A DNA stretch of 64,000 bases from Casuarius casuarius (GCA_003342895.1 PTFA01000418.1:186812-250811), one strand, 5' to 3'. Numbered from the stretch's first letter, positions 26,861 to 38,744 are shown. Made by a program: numbers and translations. The notes: generated by a model not told the origin, from the letters alone.

Positions 26861-28316
26861 AAAGGCAAGAAAGGCCTTAAAGGGTATTAACTTTTCTGTC
26901 CACTGAAGACACAAGCACTGCTGGATTTTTAAGGCCTGCAGTTGATAGCAGAAAATGACCTTGTACCTTTAAAACAGTGTAATTTATGTGGTAGTGTTGA
27001 AAGCAGTTGTCATCAAGTAGCCATTCAATCTTTCAGTTGATCGCTAAATCACTATTTCTGCCTAGTGCACCCAGAAAGGTTACTGTTTACTAACACAATG
27101 GCATGAAGAAGATCCTAACTGCTGATTTATGATCTCTGTTACCCCACCCACTCCCCCAAAAAAGTATCAAACTTTTTTTATCAAGTATCACGCTCAGTAT
27201 CAAACATATACCTCATTTACTTGTTATTTCATGAACAAGTGTTTACTCCATGAATTGTTTACTCATCAAAGATTAAATTTACCCCATAAATTGTATTAAT
27301 TATCACTGTAGGGAAGTGAAATCATCTGGTAATATATACAGCATTAAGACTAGTGTTTGAATCAGAAATTGTCTCCATGCATGCCTTGGAAAAAATTGTT
27401 GTAGTGTAAGGGAGTGAAAAAACATACTTTATTCCATCTACTTTGATGGATACAGTTAATGTCTCTCCTCTGCTCAAGCAGCATGACGTTTTTAGTGGCT
27501 GAGCCTCATATCTACCTCTACAGAACTCGAACACGGAAATTCTATTTTCCACTGTATAGGATAACAGAACATTGCATTACCAGTACTATATTTTTTTTCT
27601 CTCAGACCAGACACAACTTTTGAAGTCAATGAAGCTTATACCAGTATTAATCTACAGCTGAATATTTGGAAGAATTTCTGTAGATAATTGCAAATTTGTT
27701 TAGATGGAACTTTTAAACACCTGTTCAAAGATCTTAAAAACTTCAGTTCCTGCTACTGGTTACATTTTAATAATAAGATACAGTTACTAATCTAGAAGTT
27801 AAAAGATGATACAGTGGAACATGAAAAGTAAATTCCATAAAAATGCTGCAGATGCCTCTCAGCAATGCAGTCTCTCCATTCAGATTTAAGGGTACTTCTC
27901 AGATGACATACTTTTTCACAGCCACTGGAAACAAGAAGAGTAAGGGGGCCATTAAGAAGCATGACAAGGTCAAAAGAAAGTTCATGGAATGACTACAATG
28001 TTTATGTAGAAAGCCTCAGTTAGATTTCACATAGCCCGAGGGCCTCATACAGTCCAGCCGGGCTATCTGTATCTATTTCTTCTTAGAATTGCTACTAAAT
28101 CCAATGATATATATTGCAATTAAATGAATATAATCAATAAAATAGTCCTATTCTACTCTTTCTTATTTCAAAATCTTCTTTGGGAAAAGGGAAAACTTTG
28201 TCGTGCTTTTTGAACTCAGGGGTTTGTGTAGGTATGGTTTTGAGATAAAGATTTCCACTAAACCCTCAATCCGGAAAGAGGAAATTACATGTGAAACAAT
28301 GATTCATACCTTTTAT
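26861..28316. other. Noncoding sequence, no recognised gene
   Basis: AT-rich sequence with a long pyrimidine tract and AG (tattttttttctctcag, ending at 27605). It is followed by a repeat-like segment (27606-27660, listed separately) rather than a convincing exon. The frame at 27322-27552 on the minus strand has no recognised motif. Confidence 0.5.
27606..27660 (-). repeat. Ancient interspersed repeat scrap (palindromic type)
   Basis: The segment 'gaagtcaatgaagcttatac' followed by 'cagtattaatctacagctg' resembles the half 'gaagtcaatggagctacacc.. tttacaccagctgaggat' of the old sauropsid repeat also seen near 18.86 kb, in the opposite orientation. It follows a strong splice-acceptor-like tract, which makes the segment look like an exon, but the repeat explanation is simpler. 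Confidence 0.35.
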
Positions 28317-28634
28317 TCAAAAAAAATCACATTTTTCCCACACAATACCTGAACAATCTACCAGTTTGTTTGGAGAAGTGACCCATACAGCACTCCTTTG
28401 GTCATTCAGGATATGAATGATAATATTCAGGTAGATGTGATTAGGAGTGTTACAATTATTCTGGAAAAACTGATTAAAACAATGTCTCATTTTAATAATT
28501 AAGCAAGGACCGAGTGAATGAATCAGATTATTCCACAAAGAAGTGCACACAATTTCTTCTGAACTTGTATCAGGCAAAGACTTTCTATACTGGGTTGGCT
28601 CTGTACTTATAAGCCAGGACAAGTTAAAAGCAAC

Positions 28635-28826
28635 ATGAAAGTTCCTTCAGAGATGTCATACACTGAAGGGCCATTATTTCAGCAAAGCGAGACAGGCCTT
28701 GCAGAGGCCTCAGACAATGCAGAACAAAGTGGAAATCAGTCAATAATTACTGTCTCAGTTTTCAAAACATGGCTGGAACCGTTCCTGGCTACCCCAGGGA
28801 ACAAAGGCATTGCAAAGCTTTATTAG
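28635..28826 (+). other. 63-codon open frame, unrecognised
   Basis: The frame starts at an ATG in a fair context (caacATGaa) and reads as a hydrophilic, protein-like sequence beginning MKVPSEMSYTEG, ending at TAG just inside the neighbouring minus-strand frame. No domain is recognised. Its interest is positional: it lies in the same 1.3-kb patch as two other protein-like frames (28789-29222 minus, 29404-29621 plus). It may be chance. Confidence 0.12.
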
Positions 28827-29222
28827 CTTGCAGCATCTCCTGCTCTGTCGGTACCTCAGTGAGCTCTAAGACAATGTGTGCTGCTTCCAGACAGCCTCGC
28901 TGCAAAGCGATGTGACTTGCAGGGAGGTTTAAAGTGGGTGAACCCACATGGAGCCCAGTGACATGAGAGGCCACTGTCTGGCATGCTAAAATTCTCACCG
29001 CTCGAGGCTGTCCTGCTGCAATGCCTTTTAACCCATCCCGCAATTTAAAAGTTTCCCACAGTTCATCAGACTACTTTTTTTTTCTTGCTGCCATCTTGCT
29101 ACCAAGGCCCCATGGGTCTGACACAGATCAATCAAATGCGTATCTCTGCCTTTACAGAGATGCTTTGAGGAGACCATATCAAAAGAGGCAAGGAAATAGG
29201 TTAGCCCCGAGATTTTAATCAT
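28789..29222 (-). pseudogene. Frameshifted ankyrin-like coding remnant (candidate)
   Basis: On the minus strand two adjoining frames together read as one protein-like sequence. The upstream part (from 29222) contains HLCKGRDTHLIDLCQTHG. After an A9 run at about 29078-29086 the sense continues in another frame with SDELWETFKLRDGLKG, then LPASHIALQRGCLEAAHIVLE, and ends at TAG (28789). The segment SHIALQRGCLEAAHIVL fits the core of an ankyrin repeat (compare TPLHLAAQRGHLEVVRLLL). The switch of frame at a homopolymer and the lack of an initiator or clear splice sites favour a decayed pseudogene, perhaps retrotransposed, over an active exon. Ankyrin repeats mediate protein binding and occur in many proteins, so no parent gene can be named. 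Base content here is somewhat GC-richer than the surroundings. Confidence 0.3.
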
Positions 29223-29403
29223 CTCTTGCCCTCTGCTTTTGATCCCTGCTGTAGCTAAATTTTAGCATTGTTCCTACTTTCTCCTTCTATGTTTAACATG
29301 GTAATGTAGCTTTTACTACCCTTTCCCACCAAAGTTTGAGGAGATCTTTGACTTCTTGAATAGCCTAGGCATTATTATGAGATTTAATTTTTTTTTTTTC
29401 CAG

Positions 29404-29621
29404 AAGTCCCTCGTGGCCCTGCTGAACTTTGGAAATGGATAGAGAGGGAAGCGGGGAGGGAGGAAGCACAGAATAAGGCCAAGTCTGGCTCACAGAGTGG
29501 ACCTCTAAGCAGGAGCAGGCCTGGGAAAACAAGTCAGAGAGAAGCTCCAGAAATTACTCAACAGTTGTCCCTCCCCCATGTGATAACTGTGCAGTACATT
29601 AGCAAAAGAGAAGCTATGTAG
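29404..29621 (+). other. Exon-like open frame behind a strong splice acceptor (candidate terminal exon)
   Basis: A textbook acceptor (T12 then ccag, ending at 29403) is followed by a frame open for about 71 codons up to TAG at 29619-29621. The predicted peptide starts VPRGPAELWKWIEREAGREE. It is hydrophilic and charged in its first two thirds, with a more hydrophobic end (LPHVITVQYI). The stop codon in the intron side of the frame (29385) means the frame opens just upstream of the acceptor. No domain or homologue is recognised. It is GC-richer than its flanks. It could be the last coding exon of an unplaced gene or a chance frame. Confidence 0.22.
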
Positions 29622-30349
29622 TACAATATATTATGCAATGAATATTTGAAAAAAAGTTACTTATTTCAGTTGCACAACATTATTTACACACACCTAAATT
29701 CATATTGTTTCTAATTAGGCTCGCAAAGCAATCATATTTGGGCTGTGCTTTAGGAAGGCATGTGTGCATATACGTGCACCCTAGAGATAGAAATTATTTT
29801 CTGTGTCCCTCTGCACTCATTTATTCATCATATTTATAATTAGCTTTTTTTATGAGTACATTTTTCCTATTATTTGCAGGAATTAGAAAGCATCTGATAG
29901 CTTGAAATAAGTTCTTCTACCATCTGAAGAAAATATTAATGTATCAAAATGAGTAATTAGCAGAATTTTAAAATACTGGAGAAAATTCTGGGCACAAATT
30001 TTTTCTGAAAGTCTATAATATCTTTTTCATTTTCCCTTTTGTGAATAAGAATCAGCTTTCATCAAACACCAACCTAGATATCAAAGAAAATTCCCAAAAC
30101 ACTGGAATTTTTGAACATCCATTGACTTTCTTTTTCAGATATCACCAACAGATGCTACAATTTTAAATCTGGGCCTTAAATATGACAGTAGCTCAGATGA
30201 TATGAAAGGAAAGAAATTACTCAGCTTTAATTTGTGAATTTGCTTTAAATTGATGTGGAACTCCGAAAATGCCAAGAATAACACTGGAGCTTCAATACGG
30301 GATTTAGGTTAAATGGTCCTCAGAATACAGGTAGTTTAGCGTATAACAT
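29622..30349. other. Noncoding sequence, no recognised gene
   Basis: Strongly AT-rich sequence with frequent stops in every frame; no repeat or gene recognised. Confidence 0.5.
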
Positions 30350-30437
30350 CGGTCTATGTCCTGTATGAGCACAGGGTTGAAACAGATGACCTGCTGATGT
30401 TCCTTCCAACATGAATTGTTTTCTGAGTCTGCGATCT
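30350..30437 (+). mobile_element. CR1 LINE 3' end fragment
   Basis: The sequence 'cacagggttgaaacagatga' then 'cctgctgatgttccttccaac' corresponds to the CR1 3' terminal region, which typically reads 'gggttggactagatgatctcc..aggtcccttccaacct..attctgtgattctgtg'. The degenerate tail 'ttttctgagtctgcgatct' fits the terminal octamer repeats. Only the last 90 bp are recognisable, as is usual for 5'-truncated CR1 copies. Orientation is plus. Confidence 0.75.
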
Positions 30438-30920
30438 AAGGTTTTTCCTTCAAGAAAAAAAATGTCCATTTAGTAAAGGTTAGTTGCTGCTTTTCACTTT
30501 ATTAAGAGCCCCCTATGCTAAGGAATAAATACGTGCCTATAAATTCCCTGAATCAACAGGCATTTTTAGCAAAATTTCAGACATTCATGAATTTCTCCAA
30601 ATTGATACAGAATGCAGATATAATTAAATTAAAACATAAAAGCAGGCTCACTGCTTGGTGTGCCATAGATCACAGCTGCATCTTTGTTAAAATAACTTGT
30701 AAAAGTATCAAAAAGTAGTAAAGCTTCAACAGAACCTAAGGAAAAAGGTAGTAAAGGAATCTCAAAACAATTTTTCTTCACGAAAGTAGTCAAGAGCCAC
30801 AGAAGTTATGGCAGTGAAAGAGAAAAGAGTGCTGGAGATATGCAAAAACAACTCTGCACTGAACTGTGCCTGCTCATCCTAAAGCCATTTGACATGCTCA
30901 GAAAGAAAACACAAAAATAA

Positions 30921-30989
30921 CTGTGTGTGTGTATATATATATATATGTATGTATGTAGGTATGTATGTATGTGTGTATGTATGTATATA
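30921..30989. repeat. (TG)n(TA)n(GTAT)n compound microsatellite
   Basis: TG dinucleotides pass into TA dinucleotides, then into tetranucleotide gtat units with variants, about 69 bp. The Tyr/Ile/His-rich frame on the minus strand (30806-31021) is an artefact of this repeat. Confidence 0.95.
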
Positions 30990-32459
30990 AACCATGACTG
31001 TACACTAGCGTTGGAGTTCACTCTTGCATTCAGGTAAAGTTTATCTTTAATTCAGTGTTGCCTAGCATTAAGATGTTCAGCTTCCACCAAACATCTCTCA
31101 ATCAAGCCATTCCCTGCTGTTACCTACCAGCCCTGGCCCTATCTGGAAATCTCTCTAGCTGACGTGTGGTGCTTGATCTATAGAAAGTACTGATGTACTG
31201 TAACTGATCTTTAAAAAAAGATCTTTGACTAGAGCAAGAAAGCTCTTCAAGACAATAATGCTTTCTATTTTTTTCTCATACATTATTTATGAATAATCTG
31301 AGTATATTAATTGGCCTATCACTTGAAATAATCAGAGACTTTATATGGAAATGTAGGCCACTGAGATCTTCATATCATTGATACTTGTAACTGATAAAGG
31401 ACAGAGTTTTTCTTCTGATTTATGTCATCAAGTATTTAGACAGCGCTTTCACTCTGAAAGAGCAAATGAAAGTTTTTGGATGGAGGAAATTGGAAATTCT
31501 AGTGAACTCTTGCATGAATATGCATTTTTACAATTTTTTGTCAAGTTCCGCCAAAAATAGTGTAATTTGTCACCAAAAGCCATTAAAAAGATGGTTATAT
31601 CACTAAAGAAGATGCACAAAATATATGGATAGAAAAATTGTGGCATGAGTGAAATCTGCAGAAAAAAATATCATTGACTTTGGCTGAAGCCAAGGCTTTG
31701 GCACATTTTAATTTAAACAATTATAAAGATTTACCAGATTTTACTGCATCAGCTAAAGAACCTAATATGATCAGTTCTGAGAAGAAAGGTTGAAAAAACA
31801 TATCTGGATATCTTCTATGTTAATATGTGGCATTATTGCTCAGCTGGTATGATTGCTTAATAAAGCATGGCATTATACTATGATGTGCAGATGGAAGCAC
31901 CTTTAGTAGAAGGGCATGTTCACTGTTGCCAAAAGACTAAAAATTATCGTCCAATGAGATAACAAACAAATACAGTTAAAAAATACAGAGGACAGCAGAA
32001 GGGGGAAACCTCTAAAGTAAGATGCAGTATTTTTTATAGAAGGCATGGATTATTCATGTCTTGCAAATGGCAAACTGTAATATTTCTACACTGAGTTACA
32101 ATTTTTTTGCTATTTAAGAATTATAAGAGATGAACTTTTCAGTCACCTGATCCAGTGCAAAGGAGGTAAGAAATGTTTTAAACAATTCTGACTTCAGGTA
32201 CTTGGAAAGTAAATAATGAAGCAGTCAAGTTAACATAATTTTGCTTTGATAACCTGGCAGAGTAAGAAAAGGGAAAAATATAACACAGTTACCCTTTTGG
32301 TATGACTTACTAGCTTCTGACAATCCATGTTTTAGGGACTGCTTAAGCGGCAAGTGAATAATTTTTCCTTGTTAACTTTTTCTATATTATTATTGAATCT
32401 GTGCTCTCCCTCAGTGTTCTGCTGTTTGGATAGAAGCTTTCCAATCAGTTTCTTCTCTT
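30990..32459. other. Noncoding sequence, no recognised gene
   Basis: AT-rich, with short open frames only. A donor-like GGAG|gtaagaa at about 32165 lacks a credible acceptor. No recognisable repeat. Confidence 0.5.
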
Positions 32460-33165
32460 CTTCTATGGAAAACATTCTCTATTTCTGATCACCCTTGTTA
32501 TCTTCTCTGTAGTTCTGTATAATCGGGAAGTGAAGGTGGAAAATTGAGAATTGCAAGCGGTACACAAGATGTGGTAGCAATGAATTTAAACAGTGTGATA
32601 CTGCTATTTTCAGTTTTGTTCTCCTTGTAATAATTTTGAACACTTGTGAGTAGAGAGCTGCTATCCAAAATGATTAATCTCCTTCCCTAAGCCGTGGTAG
32701 CTAATGCTGAACAGTAATGATGTGTGTACAACACTGTCTGTGCTCATGTCTTATTTTTCATATGTTGATATAGAATTTAATCTGTCACTTCCTTCACCAC
32801 ATTATTAAGTAGTGTAAGATTCTTAGGCACTTTTTTGGAGTCAGTTTTATTTTGGACTATCATGAGGATTTCTTTTTTTTCACTGCAAACTTCATAATGC
32901 TGTTTCTACCGTCTGCTCACACTTAATGAGTTTCTCAAAGTGCACTGTTTCCTTCTCCCACATTAGTCTCCCTCTGTGGAACCACCTTCCCTACTTAACC
33001 AACATGATTTCTAAAGAGCTTTTAGTGAAGAATCCCATCAAAAGGATCTTGAAAAAATCTGGATGCATCATATCAACTAAATAACCTGTGTCTATAATGT
33101 GGCAACAAAATCTGAAATGCATCTAGAAACACATGAAATTGTGAACAGATGTAAAGATCTATGAG
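32460..33165 (-). mobile_element. CR1-type LINE remnant (3' part of ORF2)
   Basis: The plus strand shows, in order, the reverse complement of a CR1-family 3' half. It runs: 'ttctatggaaaacattctct', 'gatcacccttgttatcttctctgta', 'caagatgtggtagcaatgaa' (the 'caaggtgtgggcgtaccatgga' landmark), 'aatttaacagtgtgatactg', 'catatgttgatatagaattta' with 'atctgtcac', 'agtcagttttattttggact', 'ctgcaaacttcataatgctg', and finally 'aatctggatgcatcatatcaac' (the 'aagtccagatacaccatatcaac' landmark). The copy is on the minus strand, carries many indels and stops, and is inactive. It is a different subfamily pattern from the copy at 10.5 kb. Confidence 0.8.
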
Positions 33166-33884
33166 ATACTATAAAATGGCCCCATCTTTTATTATCTTTT
33201 CTTTCTTTCTTCCTTCCAGTTGACCACTTATGGGAATCAGTACTGACCTTGCTACTAAAGGCTCATGGGATTACTCCCTGAAAACTGCATTACTTTAGAG
33301 ACATTCTGATAAGGCAGTGAAAGAACCATCTTATCAAGGCTACAGATTATTCTCTGTGCTATCTTAAGACTGTAAGAAATCCTGAATATATCAGTTATTT
33401 GAATATGCAACATATAGCACTTTTATAAAACAATTTTATTTTTTCAGAACCTATTCTTTATTCATTCTCATAAAAGTATAAATAGTATTAAATTTTTTTG
33501 ATAGACTGTGATATAAATAGTCATTAAGAAAAACACAATAGTATCTTTTGCTCATACATTAGGAGAATGCCTAACACAATTACCATCAGAGTATGAAAGT
33601 AAGCCAACATAATTAAAATACAGAGTTTAAGCATGTATACAAATGGAAATGTTTTACTGATATTAACTGGGTACCTAAAACTGCCACTCTAACTATGGTT
33701 GCAATATATGAATCATCTAAAGGAAAAAGAAAACCATTCAGATATGTATCTACTAAACTATGATCTATGCAGGGAAAGGCTGCGAGTTAACAGCTCTCCT
33801 TCTTAAAAGACTGTCTCTGTCAGTTTAAATCCCTTCTCTGAAACTCACTGAATACCTGCTCTACAGTCTCCAGGAATCCCCTTT
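33166..33884. other. Noncoding sequence with a TTTC/TTCC-rich tract
   Basis: A short pyrimidine tract (33196-33219, tttc and ttcc units) ends in cag and looks acceptor-like. No open frame of note follows it. Nothing else is recognised. Confidence 0.5.
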
Positions 33885-34024
33885 CAAAGAAAACCTCAGG
33901 GCTTTCTTTAAATCCAAAGAAAACCCCAGGAGATTTCTACATTTCTTTTCTAGGTAGAACCAATGAATTGCAAGAAGAATCTCTTTATGCTGCAGAATCT
34001 CTTTATGCTACAGAAAAAAAAAAA
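33885..34024. repeat. Short tandem and direct duplications
   Basis: Two copies of an 18-bp unit (agaatctctttatgctgc / agaatctctttatgctac) start at 33976 and 33994, followed by an A-rich run. Just upstream, caaagaaaacctcagg (33885) is repeated with one change at 33915. These are small local duplications with no evident function. Confidence 0.85.
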
Positions 34025-37000
34025 CCCTACAACATTTGTTTGAAAGAATAAATATTAACAGTAGCATATACTGAGTTACTTGTTAAGCTTGTTACTTTAT
34101 TATGCTGTTACAAATAATGCTGTGCTATATGCTTAGGTTCAACTGAATAGCAGTCAGTGGAGGATTCAAACAATGTTCCCCCCCTCACCTTTCCTAATCA
34201 CATGGATGTATTTGACCACGAAATGCACCATTTGATCTATCATCAGGCAGCATTGCTTTGAAGAAAATTAGGCTTTCCACAGATTCAGAAACCTTTCATA
34301 TCCAGAACAATTCTGGATCAAAACATTTGCTTGACTGTTTTGATCCAATTTACATCAGTGTTTCAGCAAAGAAAAGCTTTCCATTCCCATCATCAATTCC
34401 CAAAGCCGTATGCCCTTTTTATGTTCCCTGGTATGCTCATTGCCTGAATTTCCATAGCAAAATTACTGTATTAATAATTTATATAGAATAACTCAGTAAC
34501 TACAAAAGTTGATAGGCTTTCAAAAAGATGGAGGAAACACCTAGCAAGAATGATGAATATAGAAGATAATAGAAAATATAGCACCTGAAGTTGAAATATT
34601 TAAAATTTGAAACCCTGGTGTAGAACAATTTGGTCTTCACATGAATGGCAGATGCTTTAATAACGCATGCTATAAGGAAATAGTGCAATTATGGTACTTT
34701 GGCTCATGGTGAGAAGCCATAGCTTTGAGCTACTCGTGGAAAAAAACTACACCTCAATAATGTTAAAGAACAAGTACTCACAGGGGGATTCCTAAAGATG
34801 AGCTATGAAATTACTGAAGAATACTATATGGAGCTGTCTAGGTGCCACAATAAAATCTGGGCAGTTGCTATCTCTTTAAACCCAGTTATTCAAGGAGAAG
34901 GGAAGTGCAAAGAAACACAACAAGAGATAATTCATCTTAAGGGCCTTTCTGTGTGTCAGACTAATAGTGCCAACTATAAGAGTTCAGTATTCTAATTTTA
35001 AAATATTTTTTCTCATTGCTGTTTTAGTAAATAGGTCTCAGGATCAGTTATATTTTTCAAACTAACTCTTATAATATCTTTCTAGCTTTAAAGATCTTTC
35101 TGTTATCAAAATATATTCATTCCTGTCTCACAGATGACTGGCACAAATAGGCTGAACATGATATGATTTAGGGAAAGCTGTTTAGGAGTACTTTTAGAAC
35201 TATAGTGAATCACACTCTGTAAAGTCCAAATTGTTTAATCGTTTGGAAAAGAAAATCTCATGTTAGTAGCATGTTACAAAATAATACACACCCTGCCCTT
35301 GAGACAGAATGGTGATATGAAAGAAAAGAAAATCAAGCTTCTGAATTCTGCATTCAAATGCATTCATGCTCATTTTCAAGTGCTTACTTAGTTATAAAAT
35401 GGCATCGCACAGCCTATACGGTCTTGAACTGAATCTGCAGGAATGTTTAAATACCATTCCACTTGTAACTCACCTGAGTTATCACCTCCAAAACATCAGT
35501 GCAGGGGAGGTAAAACATTCTTCAAATATCTGCACTTTGAGTATGAAGCTACTCATGGAATCTGAAATACTCATAGCACCGTCATGTGACATGGCTGTAA
35601 AATTAGTCAATCTACCCTCTTCACCGAGAAGAAACATTCCCTTTGTGCAAGTGACTTTCTTGGCAGTTCAGGTCTAACACTCAACCACAATCAGTGAAGA
35701 TTTTATAGATACTTTCATCTGTGTATTTAGAGACTAAAAGTTTAGACTAAAAACTGGAATAGAATTTTTTACTTTAATCATGAAAAATGAGGACTTTAAA
35801 ACTTTTTTTTAATTTTAACCAACACTGAAAGCATTGCATAAATATCTCCTATTATTTCTATCTCACCTAAAGTTAGAATACATTAGAATTTTCCGGGACC
35901 AGTTTGATCGTGAGCTGTTAGCTGGCTAAATGCTTAAAAGGAATCTGAGTATTTTCTGATTTTCTTCTCATTCTGAAATAACACCTGACTACATGTTTAA
36001 TCTTTTTGTTTTCTCAAGCCTAGCAGGCTCCAGGAAGATTTCTTCCTTTCCTTCCTGTAAATGGGACATCCAATTGATACTCTGCTCCTGGATGTATCAG
36101 AATTGCTTCAGGAACACCAATGTTTTGAATTCAACTCTTTTGAGAAAAGAATTAACCACATTTAAAAAAAATACGCACAAGTGCTCCCAAAGAAAAGTGA
36201 AAACTGCTGGTGATAAAATATAGTATTTAATTCATTAACCTGCACTATTCTAAACAGCAAATTAGGGGAATGATGCCCATAACAGTGTTTAAATGGGATG
36301 ATTCTTCTAGTTTTGGTAACTGCCCAAGCACTGCTTTCAGCAAAATTTAGACATTCATGCTTGGGAAGTCCGGTTTACTTGAGCTGAGCTCAACATCAAA
36401 TGCTTAGCAATTATTTCAGTCAGTGCATGAAGAATTTGCAGTGCCTATCCTGTCCAGTGGAGCAATTCATAGTTCTGACTTCAACTGGAATAGACATTTC
36501 AGGACAAATTTTGTTGACAAAGTGTTCTCCCACTTGTCCTACTAAACAGAGTATTTTTAAAATTTCATCAGGCCTTTTTGTGTTTGAAAGTTAACTATTA
36601 CCTACTAGCACTTGCTTTCACTAGAATGACGATAGACACACTTTTCCAAGATATTTAATGTCCATCCACACAAACGCTACAGCCACATCCAATCTCATTT
36701 GACACACTTGCTTATCCCAAGAAGTAAGGAAGTAAGTTTAACATTTAATCTAGCGTCTTAAATGATTAGGGCATCAAAAGTGTCTATTTAAGAAAGCAAA
36801 CATTTAATATTTTCTATGTTTTCCTACTACTAACAAAAACACAAACTGGAAATAACATTAATAAAGCTTAATAAAGGGGAAATGTTGACGCAACTTCTAA
36901 AAAACCACCACCCCAAAACAAGAAACATGGGCGTTGCATGTTATAAATGTGGAGAACGACCGCTAAATTTCCACTCTCTACAGCAGAAACGTCTAGAGAA

Positions 37001-37187
37001 GGAGCCCCTATGATGGTCAAAAGCCTGAGTTAAAAGGTAGCAAAGGGATGAAGAAAATCATAAAATGTCAAACTAATGAATGAGAGTTACACCTCTTTGG
37101 CGACCTTGCAAAACAAGCACCAAACTACTGTTTTTACATACATGAGCTAGAAGCTCATCCGACAGTAAAGTGACCATTTGTAATGTC
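34025..37187. other. Noncoding sequence, no recognised gene
   Basis: AT-rich DNA with open frames up to 103 codons (35366-35677) that carry no recognised motif. A C7 run lies near 34178. A short frame at 36928 starts MGVACYKCGERP, whose CxxC resembles half a zinc knuckle, but the rest of the CCHC motif is absent. Confidence 0.5.
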
Positions 37188-37204
37188 CGTGTGTGTGTGT
37201 GGCA
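37188..37204. repeat. (GT)n microsatellite
   Basis: Six GT units directly upstream of a guanine-rich stretch. Confidence 0.85.
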
Positions 37205-37221
37205 GGGGTGGGGAGGGAGGG
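37205..37221 (+). other. Strong G-quadruplex motif
   Basis: GGGGTGGGGAGGGAGGG has four runs of three or more guanines separated by single-base loops, the most stable class of predicted intramolecular quadruplex. It stands out in an AT-rich region and follows a (GT)n tract that can itself form non-B DNA. A second purine-rich tract (GGAGGAGG/GGAAGGAAGGG) lies at 37399-37427. Whether the pair has a regulatory role cannot be seen from sequence. Confidence 0.8.
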
Positions 37222-37398
37222 AGAATGCTGTCTTAAAAACATTATGAGTCAGGTTCCCATCTCCCACATTTTGGACATGTCTGTGAATGTGAAGCAGAAA
37301 AAGGTTAAAAATTTGGGGCTGAGGGAAATCCTAGACCAAAGTCCCTGGGAGTGGCACAGTCACAAGCCCAGCAGGTTTTATCTGCTATGTAAAAACTG

Positions 37399-37427
37399 AG
37401 GAGGAGGAAGGAAGGGAGAGGAGGAGG
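37399..37427. repeat. Purine-rich (GGA)n-like tract
   Basis: Low-complexity stretch of gga, ggaa and gggaga units on the plus strand. Confidence 0.8.
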
Positions 37428-38744
37428 TCTGGGCATGATACTCTTGAGCAGTGACTCCAGTCTGTACATGATACTTAGACATCTGCTCTTGAATGTCAAA
37501 CTGTTGAAGAGCTATCTCAGTTCAGCTTCTTTGTTTTGCTCTTTTTCTCCTTCTCCGAAGCAGAGTATTTCCTTCTTTCCAAGGTAATGCATTCGTTTCA
37601 CTTATATTCATAGCCTTTCTCAAAGGTTCATAATCAAGACACAAATCATAAATCTACTGAGGCAAAATACCAACCTAGTGGCATGCAAAATTGGATGACA
37701 GTTTATTTTTGTTCTGGTTTACCCCTGAAGGAACAAAAGTCTTGGTGATTTAGATACAAACACGATTAAAACTATTTCTACCAGTTAATCCTTCAACTTA
37801 ATTTTTGACCAATTGGCATTAAAGTGCTTTCTGTTCAACTGATTCTCACCTGCTGCAGCCATATTCCCTGTGCAAAGTGATGAAGTGATGCCAATGGTGA
37901 AAAAATGTGTCTAAAATGGCAAAAATAGAGAAGGTAGATCGTATTAATACTCAGTAAAATCTCATGCATTGCAGATCTGCATTGTAGTTCATGTGCTCCC
38001 TGGCCATTCTCTCACAGACCTGACTGGGTCACATTTTTAGAAAGTATTTGTATCTCCTACTAACTGATTTCCTACCTTTCTTGAGAATCACTTAGCTTTT
38101 GCCTGATTTTCTTATGAACAGCAGAGATTTATCTACTGATTTTTGTTTTTTGCTAAATCACAGGGTCCAAGTAGGAAACAAAGTGAAAGGAAATTGCTGT
38201 GTAAAGTTTAGCCGAATGTGCATTGCAGACATCTTGATCTTGAAGCTGTGATCAGGATGACTACTTCTGCCCCAACTTCCTGCAACACTAGCAATATTCT
38301 AAAAAGTGAAATCTCATCAGGTCTCTTCCATTAATAATTTTGCTTAATTGCTTGATGTGAACTGAGAATTGGAAGAGGTTCAACTACATGCCCTAAAGTG
38401 TTTGGACCAAAAAGTTCATTATCAGAGCAAGCTACATAAAGACCTAGTTTATGATTTAAAAAAATATATGTATCTGATATTCGAGACAATATCTGTGCCA
38501 CCTTTCCTCTCTGGATATGCTATCACTTCAGAAATTCTAGTGATAGTAAACGTCTGGTGAGAACCTGAAGACCCTCTCATTTCAGTCTTAAGTGCCACAG
38601 GTAACACCGACTTGCCAAAAATAAACTGGTACAAGAGGGCACCAATGAAAATGCATGATCATGACTTGAATTTTTCTAACTATATTAATATTTCTACAAT
38701 GCTGAAAGTTTTAAACTTATATTCTACAAGACTCTGGTATTTAA
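37428..38744. other. Noncoding sequence, no recognised gene
   Basis: No gene or known repeat. On the minus strand a microexon-like 18-bp stretch (GGAATATGGCTGCAGCAG, about 37849-37866) lies between a good acceptor-like (tttgcacag) and donor-like (CAG|gtgagaat) signal; chance is the simpler explanation. Confidence 0.45.

Noticed and set aside
27588..27690. Strong acceptor-like tract followed by 26 open codons (DTTFEVNEAYTS...)
   Set aside because: The open segment coincides with an ancient repeat pattern (gaagtcaatgaagct..), and no donor is present before the stop.
30806..31021. Tyr/His/Ile-rich minus-strand open frame
   Set aside because: It is the reading of a TG/TA/GTAT microsatellite.
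36928..37015. Short frame beginning MGVACYKCGERP, resembling a retroviral-type zinc knuckle
   Set aside because: Only the first CxxC half fits. The His and last Cys are not at CCHC spacing, and no other gag or pol landmark or LTR lies nearby.
37849..37866. 18-bp microexon-like stretch on the minus strand containing ATGGCTGCAGCAG
   Set aside because: Isolated, too short to test by reading frame, and such acceptor-donor pairs are expected by chance in 64 kb.
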